Counted from the first letter of the stretch, positions 9,462-17,743 are shown. The stretch: 64,000 bases of DNA from an uncultured Clostridia bacterium (GCA_947649615.1 CANSSG010000009.1:1-64000), one strand, 5' to 3'. The notes: a model not told the origin generated them from the letters alone. Translations and numbers: made by a program.

Positions 9462-10805
9462 ATGAACGACTATATAGCCCGCGTATCTGAGAACCTGGGA
9501 AAGAAGTATGCCCACGAACCGGAGTACCTCCAATGCGTAAACACCTGGCTGGAAATGATCGCCCCGGCGGCAGACGACCCCCGGTATGAAAAGCTGGACC
9601 TCATCACCCGGATGGTGGAGCCGGAGCGTTCCTTCTCCTTTTTGATTCCCTGGGTGGACGACCAGGGCTGCACCCACACCAACCACGGCTACCGGGTGCA
9701 GTTCAACTCCGCCATCGGGCCGTATAAGGGGGGCCTGCGGTTCCACCCCGGCGTGACCGCGTCGGTGGTAAAGTTCCTGGGGTTTGAGCAGACCTACAAA
9801 AACGCCCTCACGGGCCTGCCCATCGGGGGCGCGGCGGGGGGCGCGGACTTCGACCCCCGGGGCCGGTCCAACCGGGAGATCATGCGCTTTTGCCAGAGCT
9901 TCATGTACGCCCTCTACCGCTACATCGGCGCGGACACGGACGTCCCCGCCGGCGACATCGGGGTGGGTTCCCGGGAAGTAGGCTGGCTCTACGGCGCGTA
10001 CAAGAAGGTAACGGGCCGCGCGGAAAGCTCCGCCCTCACCGGCAAGGGCCTGACCTATGGCGGCAGCCGTATCCGTCAGGCGGCGGCAGGGTTCGGCACG
10101 GTCTATTTCCTGGCCCGGATGCTGGAACACCAGGGGGAGTCCCTGGAGGGCAAGCGCCTGATCGTCTCCGGCTTTGGCAACATGAGCTGGGGGGTGTGCC
10201 GGAAGGCGGCAGAGTTGGGGGGCAAGGTAGTGACCCTCTCCGGCCCGGACGGCTATATTTACGACCCGGACGGCGTAGCCACCCAGGAGAAGTATGATTT
10301 CATGGTAAAAATGCGTTACAGCGGCGAGGACCGGGTGGAGCCATACGCCGAACGCTTCGGCGCAGTATTCCACCCCGGCAAACGCCCCTGGGAAGTCCCC
10401 GGCGATATAGCCGTACCCTGCGCCACCCAGAACGAGCTGGCGGTAGACGACGCGGTGATGCTGATTGCCAACAACGTGCGCTACTATGTGGAGGGGGCCA
10501 ACATGCCGGCCACCACGGACGCCCTGCGCCTGCTGCGGCTCAGCCCAAAGATTCTGACGGCGGGGGCGAAAGCCTCCGGCTCCGGCGGCGTAGCGGTATC
10601 GGCGCTGGAAATGGCCCAGAACGCCATCCGCTATAGCTGGTCCCGGAAAGAGGTGGACGAAAAGCTGCGGGGCATCATGAGCAGCATTTACGACGCGTCC
10701 GCCGCCGCCGCCGAGGAATACGGCCTGGGCTACGACCTGATCGCGGGGAACGACATCGCCGCCTTCAAGAAGATTGCGGAAGCGATGATGGCCCAAGGCC
10801 TGTAA
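9462..10805 (+). CDS. Glutamate dehydrogenase paralogue lacking the catalytic lysine
   Basis: A full-length (447-residue) glutamate dehydrogenase homologue, aligned end to end with its upstream neighbour and numbered like the Clostridium symbiosum enzyme. Lys89, Lys113, Asp165 and Ser380 are kept. The catalytic Lys125 is Ala (GGAAGGADFDPRGR, codon GCG at 9834-9836), the Glu and Thr of the RxEATGYG motif are Ala207 and Ala209 (RQAAAGFG), and the conserved Asn373 is Gly (ASGSGGVAVS). The frame is intact and the rest is well conserved, so this is not a decaying gene. It may be a non-catalytic or regulatory subunit of a mixed hexamer, or act on another substrate. It is probably co-transcribed with gdhA. 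Confidence 0.85.
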   Translation: MNDYIARVSENLGKKYAHEPEYLQCVNTWLEMIAPAADDPRYEKLDLITRMVEPERSFSFLIPWVDDQGCTHTNHGYRVQFNSAIGPYKGGLRFHPGVTASVVKFLGFEQTYKNALTGLPIGGAAGGADFDPRGRSNREIMRFCQSFMYALYRYIGADTDVPAGDIGVGSREVGWLYGAYKKVTGRAESSALTGKGLTYGGSRIRQAAAGFGTVYFLARMLEHQGESLEGKRLIVSGFGNMSWGVCRKAAELGGKVVTLSGPDGYIYDPDGVATQEKYDFMVKMRYSGEDRVEPYAERFGAVFHPGKRPWEVPGDIAVPCATQNELAVDDAVMLIANNVRYYVEGANMPATTDALRLLRLSPKILTAGAKASGSGGVAVSALEMAQNAIRYSWSRKEVDEKLRGIMSSIYDASAAAAEEYGLGYDLIAGNDIAAFKKIAEAMMAQGL

Positions 10806-10829
10806 CGCCGGGCTTCCCTAAAGACCCTC

Positions 10830-10858
10830 TTGCTAAATGTGCAAAATTATGCTATAAT
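10830..10858 (+). promoter_or_regulatory. Promoter of the Phd-DUF2007 gene
   Basis: TTGCTA (10830-10835), a 17-base spacer and a perfect TATAAT (10853-10858) with extended TG. It lies 25 bases after the gdh-like gene and 28 bases before the next ATG. Confidence 0.8.
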
Positions 10859-10885
10859 TATGTACACAGAAAGGAGGGCGATTCT

Positions 10886-11287
10886 ATGCCGCAGATCAGA
10901 CCCATCACGGACTTGCGCAACACCACGGAGATATCCGAGCTGTGCCACGCCCGGCGGGAGCCGGTATTCATCACCAAGAACGGCTACGGCGACCTGGTTA
11001 TTATGAGCATGGAGACCTATGAGTCCCTGACCGCCGCCCCTGCGCGCCAGGAAGCGGGGATGTGCTTCCTAACGGAAAAGGAACCGGTTTGGGCGGGGAT
11101 GCTGGCGGACGTGCTGGCCCAGAAGGACATCCCCTTCGTCAAGGAGAGCAGCCTGGGGGCAGGCATGGCCCTGCGGGCGGGTCCGCTTTTGGAGACGGTG
11201 CGTTTTTACGTTCCCGCCGCCCGCTTTCCCGCCGCCCGGGAGTTGGTCGAGGAGCTGTTTTCCAGCGGGACGGACTGCCCGGAATAA
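10886..11287 (+). CDS. Phd/YefM-type antitoxin domain fused to a DUF2007-like domain
   Basis: A 133-residue protein. Residues 1-52 (PITDLRNTTEISELCH to IMSMETYESL) match the Phd/YefM antitoxin fold, a DNA-binding dimer that normally neutralises a toxin encoded next to it. Residues 60-128 (AGMLADVLAQKDIPFV, then RFYVPAARFPAARELVEELF) resemble DUF2007, a small domain proposed to sense signals. No RelE or Doc toxin gene is adjacent: the gene has its own promoter and ends in a terminator. It may be a stand-alone repressor in which DUF2007 replaced the toxin-binding tail. AAGGAGGG precedes the ATG. Confidence 0.75.
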   Translation: MPQIRPITDLRNTTEISELCHARREPVFITKNGYGDLVIMSMETYESLTAAPARQEAGMCFLTEKEPVWAGMLADVLAQKDIPFVKESSLGAGMALRAGPLLETVRFYVPAARFPAARELVEELFSSGTDCPE

Positions 11288-11326
11288 GCGGATGCCCCTC
11301 CGGCAAAAGCCGGAGGGGCATCCGCT
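11287..11326. terminator. Bidirectional terminator between the Phd-DUF2007 gene and tsaD
   Basis: An 18-bp perfect stem (AGCGGATGCCCCTCCGGC) with an AAAA loop, ending 2 bases before the tsaD stop. The genes converge on it. Confidence 0.85.
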
Positions 11327-11328
11327 GC

Positions 11329-12327
11329 CTAAATCTCCAAATTCGCGTAAGCATTCAATCCCGCATCCCCCCGGACGCCGGCCAAATACTCATAATAGGC
11401 CTGGCTGCCGATCATCGCCCCATTATCCCCGCACAGCCGCAGGGGGGGCAGGTACAGCTTGATCCCATTTTCCCGGCAGGCCCGCTCCAAGTCCGCCCGG
11501 ATGGTCCGGTTGGCGGCTACGCCTCCTGCGGCGGCAAGAACCCTGCGCCCGGAGCGCTTGGCGGCTTCCATGGCCCTGGGAACCAGTTCGTCGCTGACTG
11601 CCGCCGCCACCGACGCCGCCAGGCTGGGCAGGTCAAGGGCTTCCCCCTTCTGCTGGGCGTTGTGGATCAGGTTCACCGCCGCCGTTTTCAGCCCGGAGAA
11701 GGACATATCCAAATCGTGGTCCAGCTTCGCCCTGGGCAGACGGTACTTATGGGGGTCGCCTCCCTGGGCCAGGTCGTCCATAGGCTTCCCCCCGGGGTAG
11801 GGCAGGCCCAGCACCCGGGCAATTTTATCGAAGCATTCCCCCGCCGCGTCGTCCCGGGTGGCCCCCATGATGGACATGCGGGTATATCCCGCCACGTCCA
11901 CCAGCATCGAATTCCCCCCGGAGATGCACAGCGCCAAAAACGGCGGCTCCAGCTCCGGAAAGGCCAGGTAATTGGCGGCGATATGCCCCCGCAGGTGATG
12001 CACGGGAATCAACGGCTTCCCCAGGGCGTAGGCGGCGCTCTTCGCGAAATTCACCGCCACCAGCAGCGCGCCAATCAGCCCCGGCCCGTATGTCACCGCC
12101 ACCGCGTCAATATCGCTTTTGCTCACGCCCGCACTGGCCAGGGCTTTGTCCGTCAATCCGGCGATGGCCTCGATATGCTTCCGGGAGGCGATTTCCGGCA
12201 CCACGCCGCCATAGAGGGCGTGGGTGTCCACCTGGGAGAGGATGGCGTCGCTCCGGATGATCCTCCCATTTTCCACTACCGCTGCCGCCGTCTCGTCGCA
12301 AGAGGATTCAAAGGCTAAAATCAGCAT
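11329..12327 (-). CDS. tsaD: tRNA N6-adenosine threonylcarbamoyltransferase
   Basis: Catalytic ATPase-fold subunit that makes t6A at position 37 of ANN-decoding tRNAs, working with TsaB, TsaC and TsaE. The iron ligands are visible in HHLRGH (His111 and His115), with the N-terminal ESSCDET, HALYGGVVPEIASR and GATRDDAAGECFDK motifs. The length of 332 residues is usual. It lies 4 bases after proC and is probably translated from the same message. TsaB and TsaE genes are not in this window. Confidence 0.96.
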   Translation of the reverse strand: MLILAFESSCDETAAAVVENGRIIRSDAILSQVDTHALYGGVVPEIASRKHIEAIAGLTDKALASAGVSKSDIDAVAVTYGPGLIGALLVAVNFAKSAAYALGKPLIPVHHLRGHIAANYLAFPELEPPFLALCISGGNSMLVDVAGYTRMSIMGATRDDAAGECFDKIARVLGLPYPGGKPMDDLAQGGDPHKYRLPRAKLDHDLDMSFSGLKTAAVNLIHNAQQKGEALDLPSLAASVAAAVSDELVPRAMEAAKRSGRRVLAAAGGVAANRTIRADLERACRENGIKLYLPPLRLCGDNGAMIGSQAYYEYLAGVRGDAGLNAYANLEI

Positions 12328-12331
12328 ACCG

Positions 12332-13138
12332 TCATTTCCCCAATTCCCTGTTTTTTTCCATCGCGGCGATCACCGCGTCCATGACCGCCCCCCGGAAGGC
12401 CCGTTCCTCCAGCACCCTGACCCCCGCGATGGTAGACCCGCCGGGGGAGCAGACCGCGTCCTTCATAGCCCCCGGGTGCGTCCCGTTGGCGAGGTACAGC
12501 GCGGCGGTACCCCGCATCATCTGGGCGGCGTAGAGCATCGCCTTCTGCCGGGGCAGGCCGCAGGCCACGCCGCCGTCAGCCAGCGCCTCCAGGAACAGGC
12601 TGGCAAAAGCGGGACCGCATCCTGCCGCCGCGCTGCCCGCGTCGATAAGCCGTTCTTCCAGCCGGTCCACGGTCCCGGACCCGGCCAGTCCGGCCATCAA
12701 CTCCTGCAATTCCTCTGGCTTCGCCTGCTCATTGGCGTCGCATAGGACTACGCCCTCGCCCACAGCGCAGGGCGTGTTGGGCATAATGCGGATCACCGGA
12801 TACGCGCCGCCGGCCATTCCGGCAATGCGCGCCATCGTCAGGCCCGCCGCCATGGAGACCAGTACGAACCGGTCCTCCCGCTGTGCCAGGACGGGGGCGA
12901 TCTCCCCCAGCAGGCCCTCCATCATCTGGGGCTTCACGCCCAGGAAAATATACCGGCCCTCCCGGGCCGCCTGGGCGGCGTCCCCCCAGGCGCACCCAAG
13001 CTCCGCCGCCAGCTTCTCTGCTTTCGCGGCGGTGCGGTTGGAGAGCAGGACTTCCCGGGGCGGCAGGGATCGCACGGCGGCGCGGGCCAAGGCGCCGCCC
13101 ATATTGCCTGTGCCGATAAAAGAAAACGTATAGGCCAT
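12332..13138 (-). CDS. proC: Pyrroline-5-carboxylate reductase
   Basis: Final step of proline synthesis, reducing pyrroline-5-carboxylate with NAD(P)H. The N-terminal FIGTGNMGGA dinucleotide loop, IMPNTPCAVGEG and the C-terminal SPGGSTIAG are diagnostic. It has 268 residues. The usual SGSGPAY is AAGCGPAF here. It is the first gene of a two-gene unit with tsaD; the ATG at 13138 is preceded by TGGAGGA. Confidence 0.95.
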   Translation of the reverse strand: MAYTFSFIGTGNMGGALARAAVRSLPPREVLLSNRTAAKAEKLAAELGCAWGDAAQAAREGRYIFLGVKPQMMEGLLGEIAPVLAQREDRFVLVSMAAGLTMARIAGMAGGAYPVIRIMPNTPCAVGEGVVLCDANEQAKPEELQELMAGLAGSGTVDRLEERLIDAGSAAAGCGPAFASLFLEALADGGVACGLPRQKAMLYAAQMMRGTAALYLANGTHPGAMKDAVCSPGGSTIAGVRVLEERAFRGAVMDAVIAAMEKNRELGK

Positions 13139-13171
13139 AAAATCCTCCAGGCGAAAAGAGATATCATACTT

Positions 13172-13203
13172 GAACCCCGCCGCCAGGTGTGGCGGCGGGG
13201 TTC
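13172..13203 (-). terminator. Hairpin between the ABC permease gene and proC
   Basis: GAACCCCGCCGCC pairs with its complement over a 6-base loop. It lies about 185 bases past the permease stop and just upstream of proC. The U-run is weak, so it may be a terminator for the ABC operon or a leader structure for proC. A second short hairpin, CCTTCCC/GGGAAGG, is at 13299-13318. Confidence 0.55.
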
Positions 13204-13387
13204 ATATAAAGAGGTGCGCCGCCGAAACGGGACCAGGTCCGCCTAAAGCCGGCTAGTACATTAAGCAAGGCCCGTCCCCGCGCCAGACGGCGCGCGTTCC
13301 TTCCCTCAGAAGGGAAGGAGGGCTTCTGAAGGTATCATACCACATTCGCGCCCATTCGGCAATAGGAAATTTTCGTATTTGCTTCCA

Positions 13388-15274
13388 TCATCCGAAAACG
13401 GCCTCCTCCATGTCCTTTTGCTCCCGGGCGAGGTCCTGCTTCCAGCGTTCCAGCCCGGCCTCGTCCAGATAGCCCAGTTCCAGCAGGGCATCAACGGTAT
13501 GGGTCATCTGGGGGAATATCTCCACGTTCTTATACCCATAGTTCCAGCTTCCGTCCCAGGGGACGCTGGGCGTCCGGTACTCTATCTGGAGCCACAGCAG
13601 TTCCCCTTTCATACTGTAAGGCTCCATTATATTTCTGGCGGGGATATTCCCCGCGTCCGCATCTTGCAGCAGGGCGGCGTAAAGCTTCCGAGTCCCCTCC
13701 GGCTCCCTCCAGGCGGCATCGCCGCCAACCCCATATTCAGAAATCACAGCAATATAATGGGCATCCGCGTCCTCAGGAATTTCCACAGCGGATTTCCGTA
13801 CCACCGGGTCCGCGCAAAACGCCGCCAGCAGGTTTTCGTAGGTTCCCGCCGTATCCAACCGGCCCGCATCGACCCACAGGTCATAGTACCGGTGCAGCTC
13901 CGTGCCGTTTTCCAGGGTATAGGTCAGCCAGACCGGGTAGCTAAACACCCGCCCTTCGTCCCTGTCCCAATTGGGCTGGAAGTCCCGGATATAATCCCGG
14001 TTGTCAATCAAGTTCTGATGGAGCGCCCGGATTTTTTCCACTTGCTCCGGATATTTTTCGGCATCGAACGGCCCGGAGACCGATCCACGGTCTTCCAACT
14101 GGACGCTTACAATCTCGCTGGACGCCGGCACCCGCCGTTCCATGCCGGTCACGTCGAAGACGATCAGCAAGCACAGCGCCGCCGCCCCTGCGCAGACGAT
14201 GGCGGCTCCCGGCAGGCTCCCCCGGAACACCCGCCTGGATTTCTCCAACAGCATGGACGCGGCATAATACCCCAGCAGCCCGCCTACAGCCATGCAGACG
14301 GCCATCGGCAGCGCATCGGCATACGCGCCGCGCTGGAACAACCCCTGCCACATCAGTTCATAAATTATCCGCCCCACAATCAGCCCGCTGAGCAGGGACG
14401 CGCCGTAGCGGAACACAGGCCGCAGCCACCGGAAAGCGGCCACGTCCCCGGCCCGCTCGCTGTGCCGCTTCTGGTAGAGCAGCCATGCCAGGGCCAGCAT
14501 CACCAAACCCGCCAGAGCATAGAGCGCCACCACCCAGAGGCCGTGAAGGACCGCCGTTTGCTCCCCGCCGGGGGTAAGCTGCTGGAAGTGGGCGTGAAAG
14601 CTGGTATAAATCTGCACAATGGGGGAGAGGACGTTAAACCGCTCCGCTTCCCCGCTAATGCCAATGAGGAACTGCTGAGCCAAATTGAACAGCAGGCTTT
14701 CCAGGATGGGGGAGAGGAAGTTTGCCAGCAGGTAAAGCGCCGGCAGCACAAAGATATGCCCCGTCAGCATGGCGCACAGCGTTGCCAGCCCGAAGAACAC
14801 CACGGACAGGAGGAGCACGGCCAGCACGGTATTTACTGTGGCCGCCAAGTCAAAAAATCCCCGGCAGACCGCCAGCAGGCAGATCAAAAATCCCGTCACC
14901 GCATAGGGAATCACTATCATGGCCAGCCCCGACAGGGTATTGGTGGCAAACAGGCACGGCCGGCTCACCGGCAGCGCGTGGAACATCCCCACGGCCCTGG
15001 GATTGTACAGGTACCCCCACACCAGCATGGCGCAAAGGATGGCGTACCCGGCGGTAAACCCGGGGGCAATAAAGGTAACCGCCGTATACAGCCCGGCGGC
15101 GAAATCCTCCGGCCGGGGCGACATCCCGGGATATTGGAGCAGCTCCAGCAGGAAATACAGCGGGACCAGCGCCCCACCCAGGCTCAGCAGCCCCCACAAG
15201 GGCCATGTGCGGCTGAGGTTTTTCCGGAACAGGGTCCGGTTAAAGAAGGATTTCCTTGACGGCATACTGCTCAC
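13388..15274 (-). CDS. ABC transporter permease, ABC-2 type, with extracellular domain
   Basis: A 628-residue membrane protein. Hydrophobic segments fall around residues 24-45, 65-90, 105-160, 165-190, 225-250 and 280-330, and one more at about 340-360 precedes a long soluble C-terminal region of about 260 residues that is probably outside the cell. It overlaps the ATPase gene upstream by 35 bases, so the two are coupled. No substrate can be assigned. YtrA-type GntR operons of this layout often export peptides or answer cell-envelope antibiotics, which is only an analogy here. Confidence 0.8.
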   Translation of the reverse strand: MSSMPSRKSFFNRTLFRKNLSRTWPLWGLLSLGGALVPLYFLLELLQYPGMSPRPEDFAAGLYTAVTFIAPGFTAGYAILCAMLVWGYLYNPRAVGMFHALPVSRPCLFATNTLSGLAMIVIPYAVTGFLICLLAVCRGFFDLAATVNTVLAVLLLSVVFFGLATLCAMLTGHIFVLPALYLLANFLSPILESLLFNLAQQFLIGISGEAERFNVLSPIVQIYTSFHAHFQQLTPGGEQTAVLHGLWVVALYALAGLVMLALAWLLYQKRHSERAGDVAAFRWLRPVFRYGASLLSGLIVGRIIYELMWQGLFQRGAYADALPMAVCMAVGGLLGYYAASMLLEKSRRVFRGSLPGAAIVCAGAAALCLLIVFDVTGMERRVPASSEIVSVQLEDRGSVSGPFDAEKYPEQVEKIRALHQNLIDNRDYIRDFQPNWDRDEGRVFSYPVWLTYTLENGTELHRYYDLWVDAGRLDTAGTYENLLAAFCADPVVRKSAVEIPEDADAHYIAVISEYGVGGDAAWREPEGTRKLYAALLQDADAGNIPARNIMEPYSMKGELLWLQIEYRTPSVPWDGSWNYGYKNVEIFPQMTHTVDALLELGYLDEAGLERWKQDLAREQKDMEEAVFG

Positions 15275-16139
15275 CTCCCAACTCGTAAATAAAGATTTCT
15301 TCCAAGGACAAGGGCAGGGCCTCCAGCATCAAGGGCTGGAACTGCCCCATTTTTTCCACGACCGCCGCCGCCGTACCCCGGACGATGTAGGTATATACCC
15401 GCCCCACATGGGAGGTATGGAGAACCTCCATGGGCGCGGACAGCACAGGGGCTTCCCCCGGCTTCCACACGGCCTGCAGCTTGACGATGTTTTCCTGCAA
15501 GTCCGTTAAGCTCCGTTCCAGCAGGACCTTTCCCTTGTTCATGATGCCCACATGGTCGCACACATCTTCCAATTCCCGAAGGTTATGGGAGGAAACCAGC
15601 ACGGTAGTGCCATGCTCGGACACGTCGCTCATCATCAGGCTCCACACCTGCCTGCGCATAACGGGGTCCAGCCCGTCCACCGGCTCGTCCAGGACGAGGT
15701 ATTTCGGGCGGCAGGACATGGTCAGCCAGAAAGCGGCCTGCTTCTGCATGCCCTTACTCATGCGGCGGATCGGGGATTTTTCCGGCAGGGCAAAGACTTC
15801 CTTGAACTTCTCATACCGCGCCATGTCGAAGGAGGGGTAAAATCCCCGGTAAAACCTCATCATATCCGCAATGGTGGCGGAAGGGAAGGCGTACCAGTCG
15901 TCAGGGATCGAGGCAATTAGGGATTTCCTCTCCGGGTTTTCGTAGACCGGCGCGCCGTCCACCAGCACCTCGCCGCTGTCGGGGCGGCAGATGCCCGTGA
16001 GGTGGCGGATAATTGTGGATTTCCCCGCGCCATTGGGTCCGACCAGGCCGTAGACCCCGCCGTCCGGGACGGCAATGGACGCGCCGTCCAGCGCGGCAAA
16101 GCCGTCAAAGGTCTTGACCACGTTTTTCACTTCAATCAT
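15240..16139 (-). CDS. ABC transporter ATP-binding protein
   Basis: Energises the permease encoded directly after it. Walker A GPNGAGKST, signature RRMSKGMQKQ (a divergent LSGGQ), Walker B YLVLDEPVDGLD and the switch histidine in SSHNLRE are all present within the first 215 residues of 299. The last 80 residues form the usual accessory domain. Its ATG overlaps the stop of the GntR gene (ATGA), so translation is coupled. Confidence 0.92.
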   Translation of the reverse strand: MIEVKNVVKTFDGFAALDGASIAVPDGGVYGLVGPNGAGKSTIIRHLTGICRPDSGEVLVDGAPVYENPERKSLIASIPDDWYAFPSATIADMMRFYRGFYPSFDMARYEKFKEVFALPEKSPIRRMSKGMQKQAAFWLTMSCRPKYLVLDEPVDGLDPVMRRQVWSLMMSDVSEHGTTVLVSSHNLRELEDVCDHVGIMNKGKVLLERSLTDLQENIVKLQAVWKPGEAPVLSAPMEVLHTSHVGRVYTYIVRGTAAAVVEKMGQFQPLMLEALPLSLEEIFIYELGGEQYAVKEILL

Positions 16140-16513
16140 TGTCCCACCCCCTCGTTTATCATTGCGATGATCTCGCTGTCCTTCAGCCCCAGGTAGCGCA
16201 GCTCCGCCACCAAGTCCCGCAGGCGGCGCACCAGCTCCGCCTGCCGGTCCGGATGGGAGCGCATCCGGGCCGCGTCCGCGCCATGGGAGGCATAGCTGCC
16301 TTTCCCAGGCACGGAGTAAATAAACCCCTCTGTTTCCAATTCCGCGTAAGCGCGGCGGATGGTATTGGGATTGATGGCCAGGTCCACAGCCATCGACCGG
16401 ATGGACGGCAGCTTCTCATCCGGCTCTAGGATGCCGGAGACGATCATTCGTCTCAGGCCGTCCTTGATCTGGCCGTATATCGGCCTGGAATCCCGGTAAT
16501 TGAGCGTCAGCAA
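16136..16513 (-). CDS. GntR-family regulator, short YtrA type
   Basis: A 125-residue repressor-like protein. Residues 5-75 form the winged helix (RPIYGQIKDGLRRMIVSG, KLPSIRSMAVDLAINPNTIRRAY), followed by a short helical tail as in the YtrA subfamily. I start it at the TTG at 16513 because AGGAGG lies 8 bases upstream and the family begins at about LTLNYRDSRPIY; the frame remains open upstream to 16573. It is the first regulator of the ABC operon and probably represses it through the palindromes at 16635-16663. Confidence 0.88.
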   Translation of the reverse strand: MLTLNYRDSRPIYGQIKDGLRRMIVSGILEPDEKLPSIRSMAVDLAINPNTIRRAYAELETEGFIYSVPGKGSYASHGADAARMRSHPDRQAELVRRLRDLVAELRYLGLKDSEIIAMINEGVGQ

Positions 16514-16526
16514 AACGTACCCCCTC

Positions 16527-16616
16527 CTAACTTTTCTTCCGAATGGCCAGCGCCGCGCCATAGAGCAGCGCAAATACGGACAGGATGCAGGCTAAAAGCA
16601 AATAGGTTATTTCCAA
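16527..16616 (-). CDS. Small single-pass membrane protein ORF, 29 residues
   Basis: An open frame starting at TTG 16616, with AGGAGGGG 5 bases upstream, encodes MEITYLLLACILSVFALL followed by YGAALAIRKKS. That is one hydrophobic helix with a basic tail, the pattern of a small transmembrane protein. Its stop TAG overlaps the ribosome site of the GntR gene, which suggests coupled translation. It is the first frame of the ABC operon transcript. It could be a transporter subunit or sensor peptide. The evidence is frame, ribosome site and hydrophobic profile only; no family is recognised. Confidence 0.55.
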   Translation of the reverse strand: MEITYLLLACILSVFALLYGAALAIRKKS

Positions 16617-16634
16617 GGAAACCCCTCCTCAAAC

Positions 16635-16687
16635 TGTACTAACCAAGATAGTACACCTACTATACAGGAATCCCACCGCAGCAGCAA
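16635..16687 (-). promoter_or_regulatory. Promoter and operator of the GntR-ABC operon
   Basis: TTGCTG (16682-16687), a 17-base spacer and TATAGT (16659-16664). Over and just after the start lies the palindrome TGTACTA-N7-TAGTACA (16635-16655); a second, overlapping one is ATAGTA-CACC-TACTAT (16648-16663). This is a convincing binding place for the GntR protein encoded downstream. Confidence 0.7.
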
Positions 16688-16762
16688 GGCATTTTATAGG
16701 AAGATTGTCTTAAGGATTGTTTAAGGGCCGGTATGCGCCGGCGCCATCCGAAAAAAAGAACT

Positions 16763-16811
16763 GCCATTTTTCAAAATGGCTATTGACAACCGATGTACTA
16801 TGTAGTACGAT
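16763..16811 (+). promoter_or_regulatory. Promoter and operator of padR
   Basis: Perfect TTGACA (16783-16788), a 17-base spacer and TACGAT (16806-16811). The palindrome GTACTA-TG-TAGTAC (16795-16808) covers the spacer and the -10 box, so a bound protein would block RNA polymerase. A second inverted repeat, GCCATTTT-TC-AAAATGGC, lies just upstream at 16763-16780. The half-sites are the same as in the divergent GntR promoter. Confidence 0.75.
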
Positions 16812-16834
16812 GCACCTATCGGAGGTGAGGTACT

Positions 16835-17167
16835 ATGAGCCTTGAGGACTGGCGTTCCCAGATCAAGCGCGGGACGCTGGAATTCTGCGTCCTGCTGATG
16901 ATTGCCGGAGGGGAGTGCTACGGCTATGAGCTGATCAGCCGCTTAGAGCGGCGCCCCGTCCTGGCGGCGAAGGAAAGCACCATCTACCCGCTGCTCCGGC
17001 GCCTGCTGAAGGAGGGGATGCTCTCGTCGGCATGGCGGGAATCAGCGGAAGGCCTGCCGCCCAGGAAGTACTACACCATCACGGACAAGGGCCGCGCGTA
17101 CTTGGCGGCCATGAAGGCCGAGTGGGGCAGCTTACTTTTGGCCATAGAAGAAATAGAAGGGGAGTAA
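16835..17167 (+). CDS. PadR-family transcriptional regulator
   Basis: A 110-residue winged-helix protein of the small PadR type: GTLEFCVLLMIAGGECYGYELI, then ESTIYPLLRRLLKEGML and PPRKYYTITDKGRAYL. Such regulators usually repress the membrane-protein gene beside them and themselves. The DUF1700-type gene follows 6 bases downstream, the standard pairing. GGAGGTGAGG precedes the ATG. Confidence 0.93.
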   Translation: MSLEDWRSQIKRGTLEFCVLLMIAGGECYGYELISRLERRPVLAAKESTIYPLLRRLLKEGMLSSAWRESAEGLPPRKYYTITDKGRAYLAAMKAEWGSLLLAIEEIEGE

Positions 17168-17173
17168 AAGGCT

Positions 17174-17743
17174 ATGGAGCAAGTATTGGACATATATCTG
17201 GACAAAATCGACCGGCACCTACGGCCCATGTCCGCCTCGGAGCGTTCCGACATCGTCCGGGAGATTCGCAGCGAGATGCTGGAGCTGTCGGCCCAAGGCC
17301 TGGCCGCCCAGGACATCACCGCCCGCCTTGGCCCGCCGAAGGCTATGGCCGCGGCCTATCTGGAAGGCGCGATTACCAAGAACCCCCGGTTCAGCTGGTC
17401 CCGGCTGGGGGCGGTGGCCGCGTTTTACAGCATGGCGGGGCTGGGCGGCATGATCGTGCTGCCCACCACCAGCATATTGGCGGTAGTGTTCATGATCTGC
17501 GGGGCGGCGATTCCGGCGGCGGCTTTGCTGTCGCTGCTGGTGTCCTTCGCCGGTGTGGAGGCGCCATGGGTCGTTATGCAGATAGGGGGCTGGACGGCGC
17601 CGCCCCTGCTGGCCTTTCCCATCGCGGTGCTGACAGGGCTGCTGCTGCTTCTGGGCGGCCTTGCCTGCTGGCGCTTCACCGTCTGGTTCATCCGCCAAAT
17701 CGGTGAAAAACACCGCAGCCTGGCATACGGCCGGCGCAGTTGA
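17174..17743 (+). CDS. DUF1700/HAAS-domain membrane protein
   Basis: A 189-residue protein. Residues 1-65 form the helical HAAS-type domain typical of partners of PadR regulators (a Leu/Glu-rich segment ending in ITARLGPPKAMAAAYL). Three hydrophobic segments follow at about 78-100, 102-125 and 143-165, with a basic tail. The function of the family is poorly known; members are often linked to envelope or antibiotic stress. It is co-transcribed with padR. Confidence 0.82.
   Translation: MEQVLDIYLDKIDRHLRPMSASERSDIVREIRSEMLELSAQGLAAQDITARLGPPKAMAAAYLEGAITKNPRFSWSRLGAVAAFYSMAGLGGMIVLPTTSILAVVFMICGAAIPAAALLSLLVSFAGVEAPWVVMQIGGWTAPPLLAFPIAVLTGLLLLLGGLACWRFTVWFIRQIGEKHRSLAYGRRS

Noticed and set aside
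13379-15259. Open frame of 626 codons antisense to the ABC permease gene
   Set aside because: Composition rich in His, Gln, Pro and Arg, no start signals; the sense strand encodes a coherent membrane protein coupled to an ATPase.
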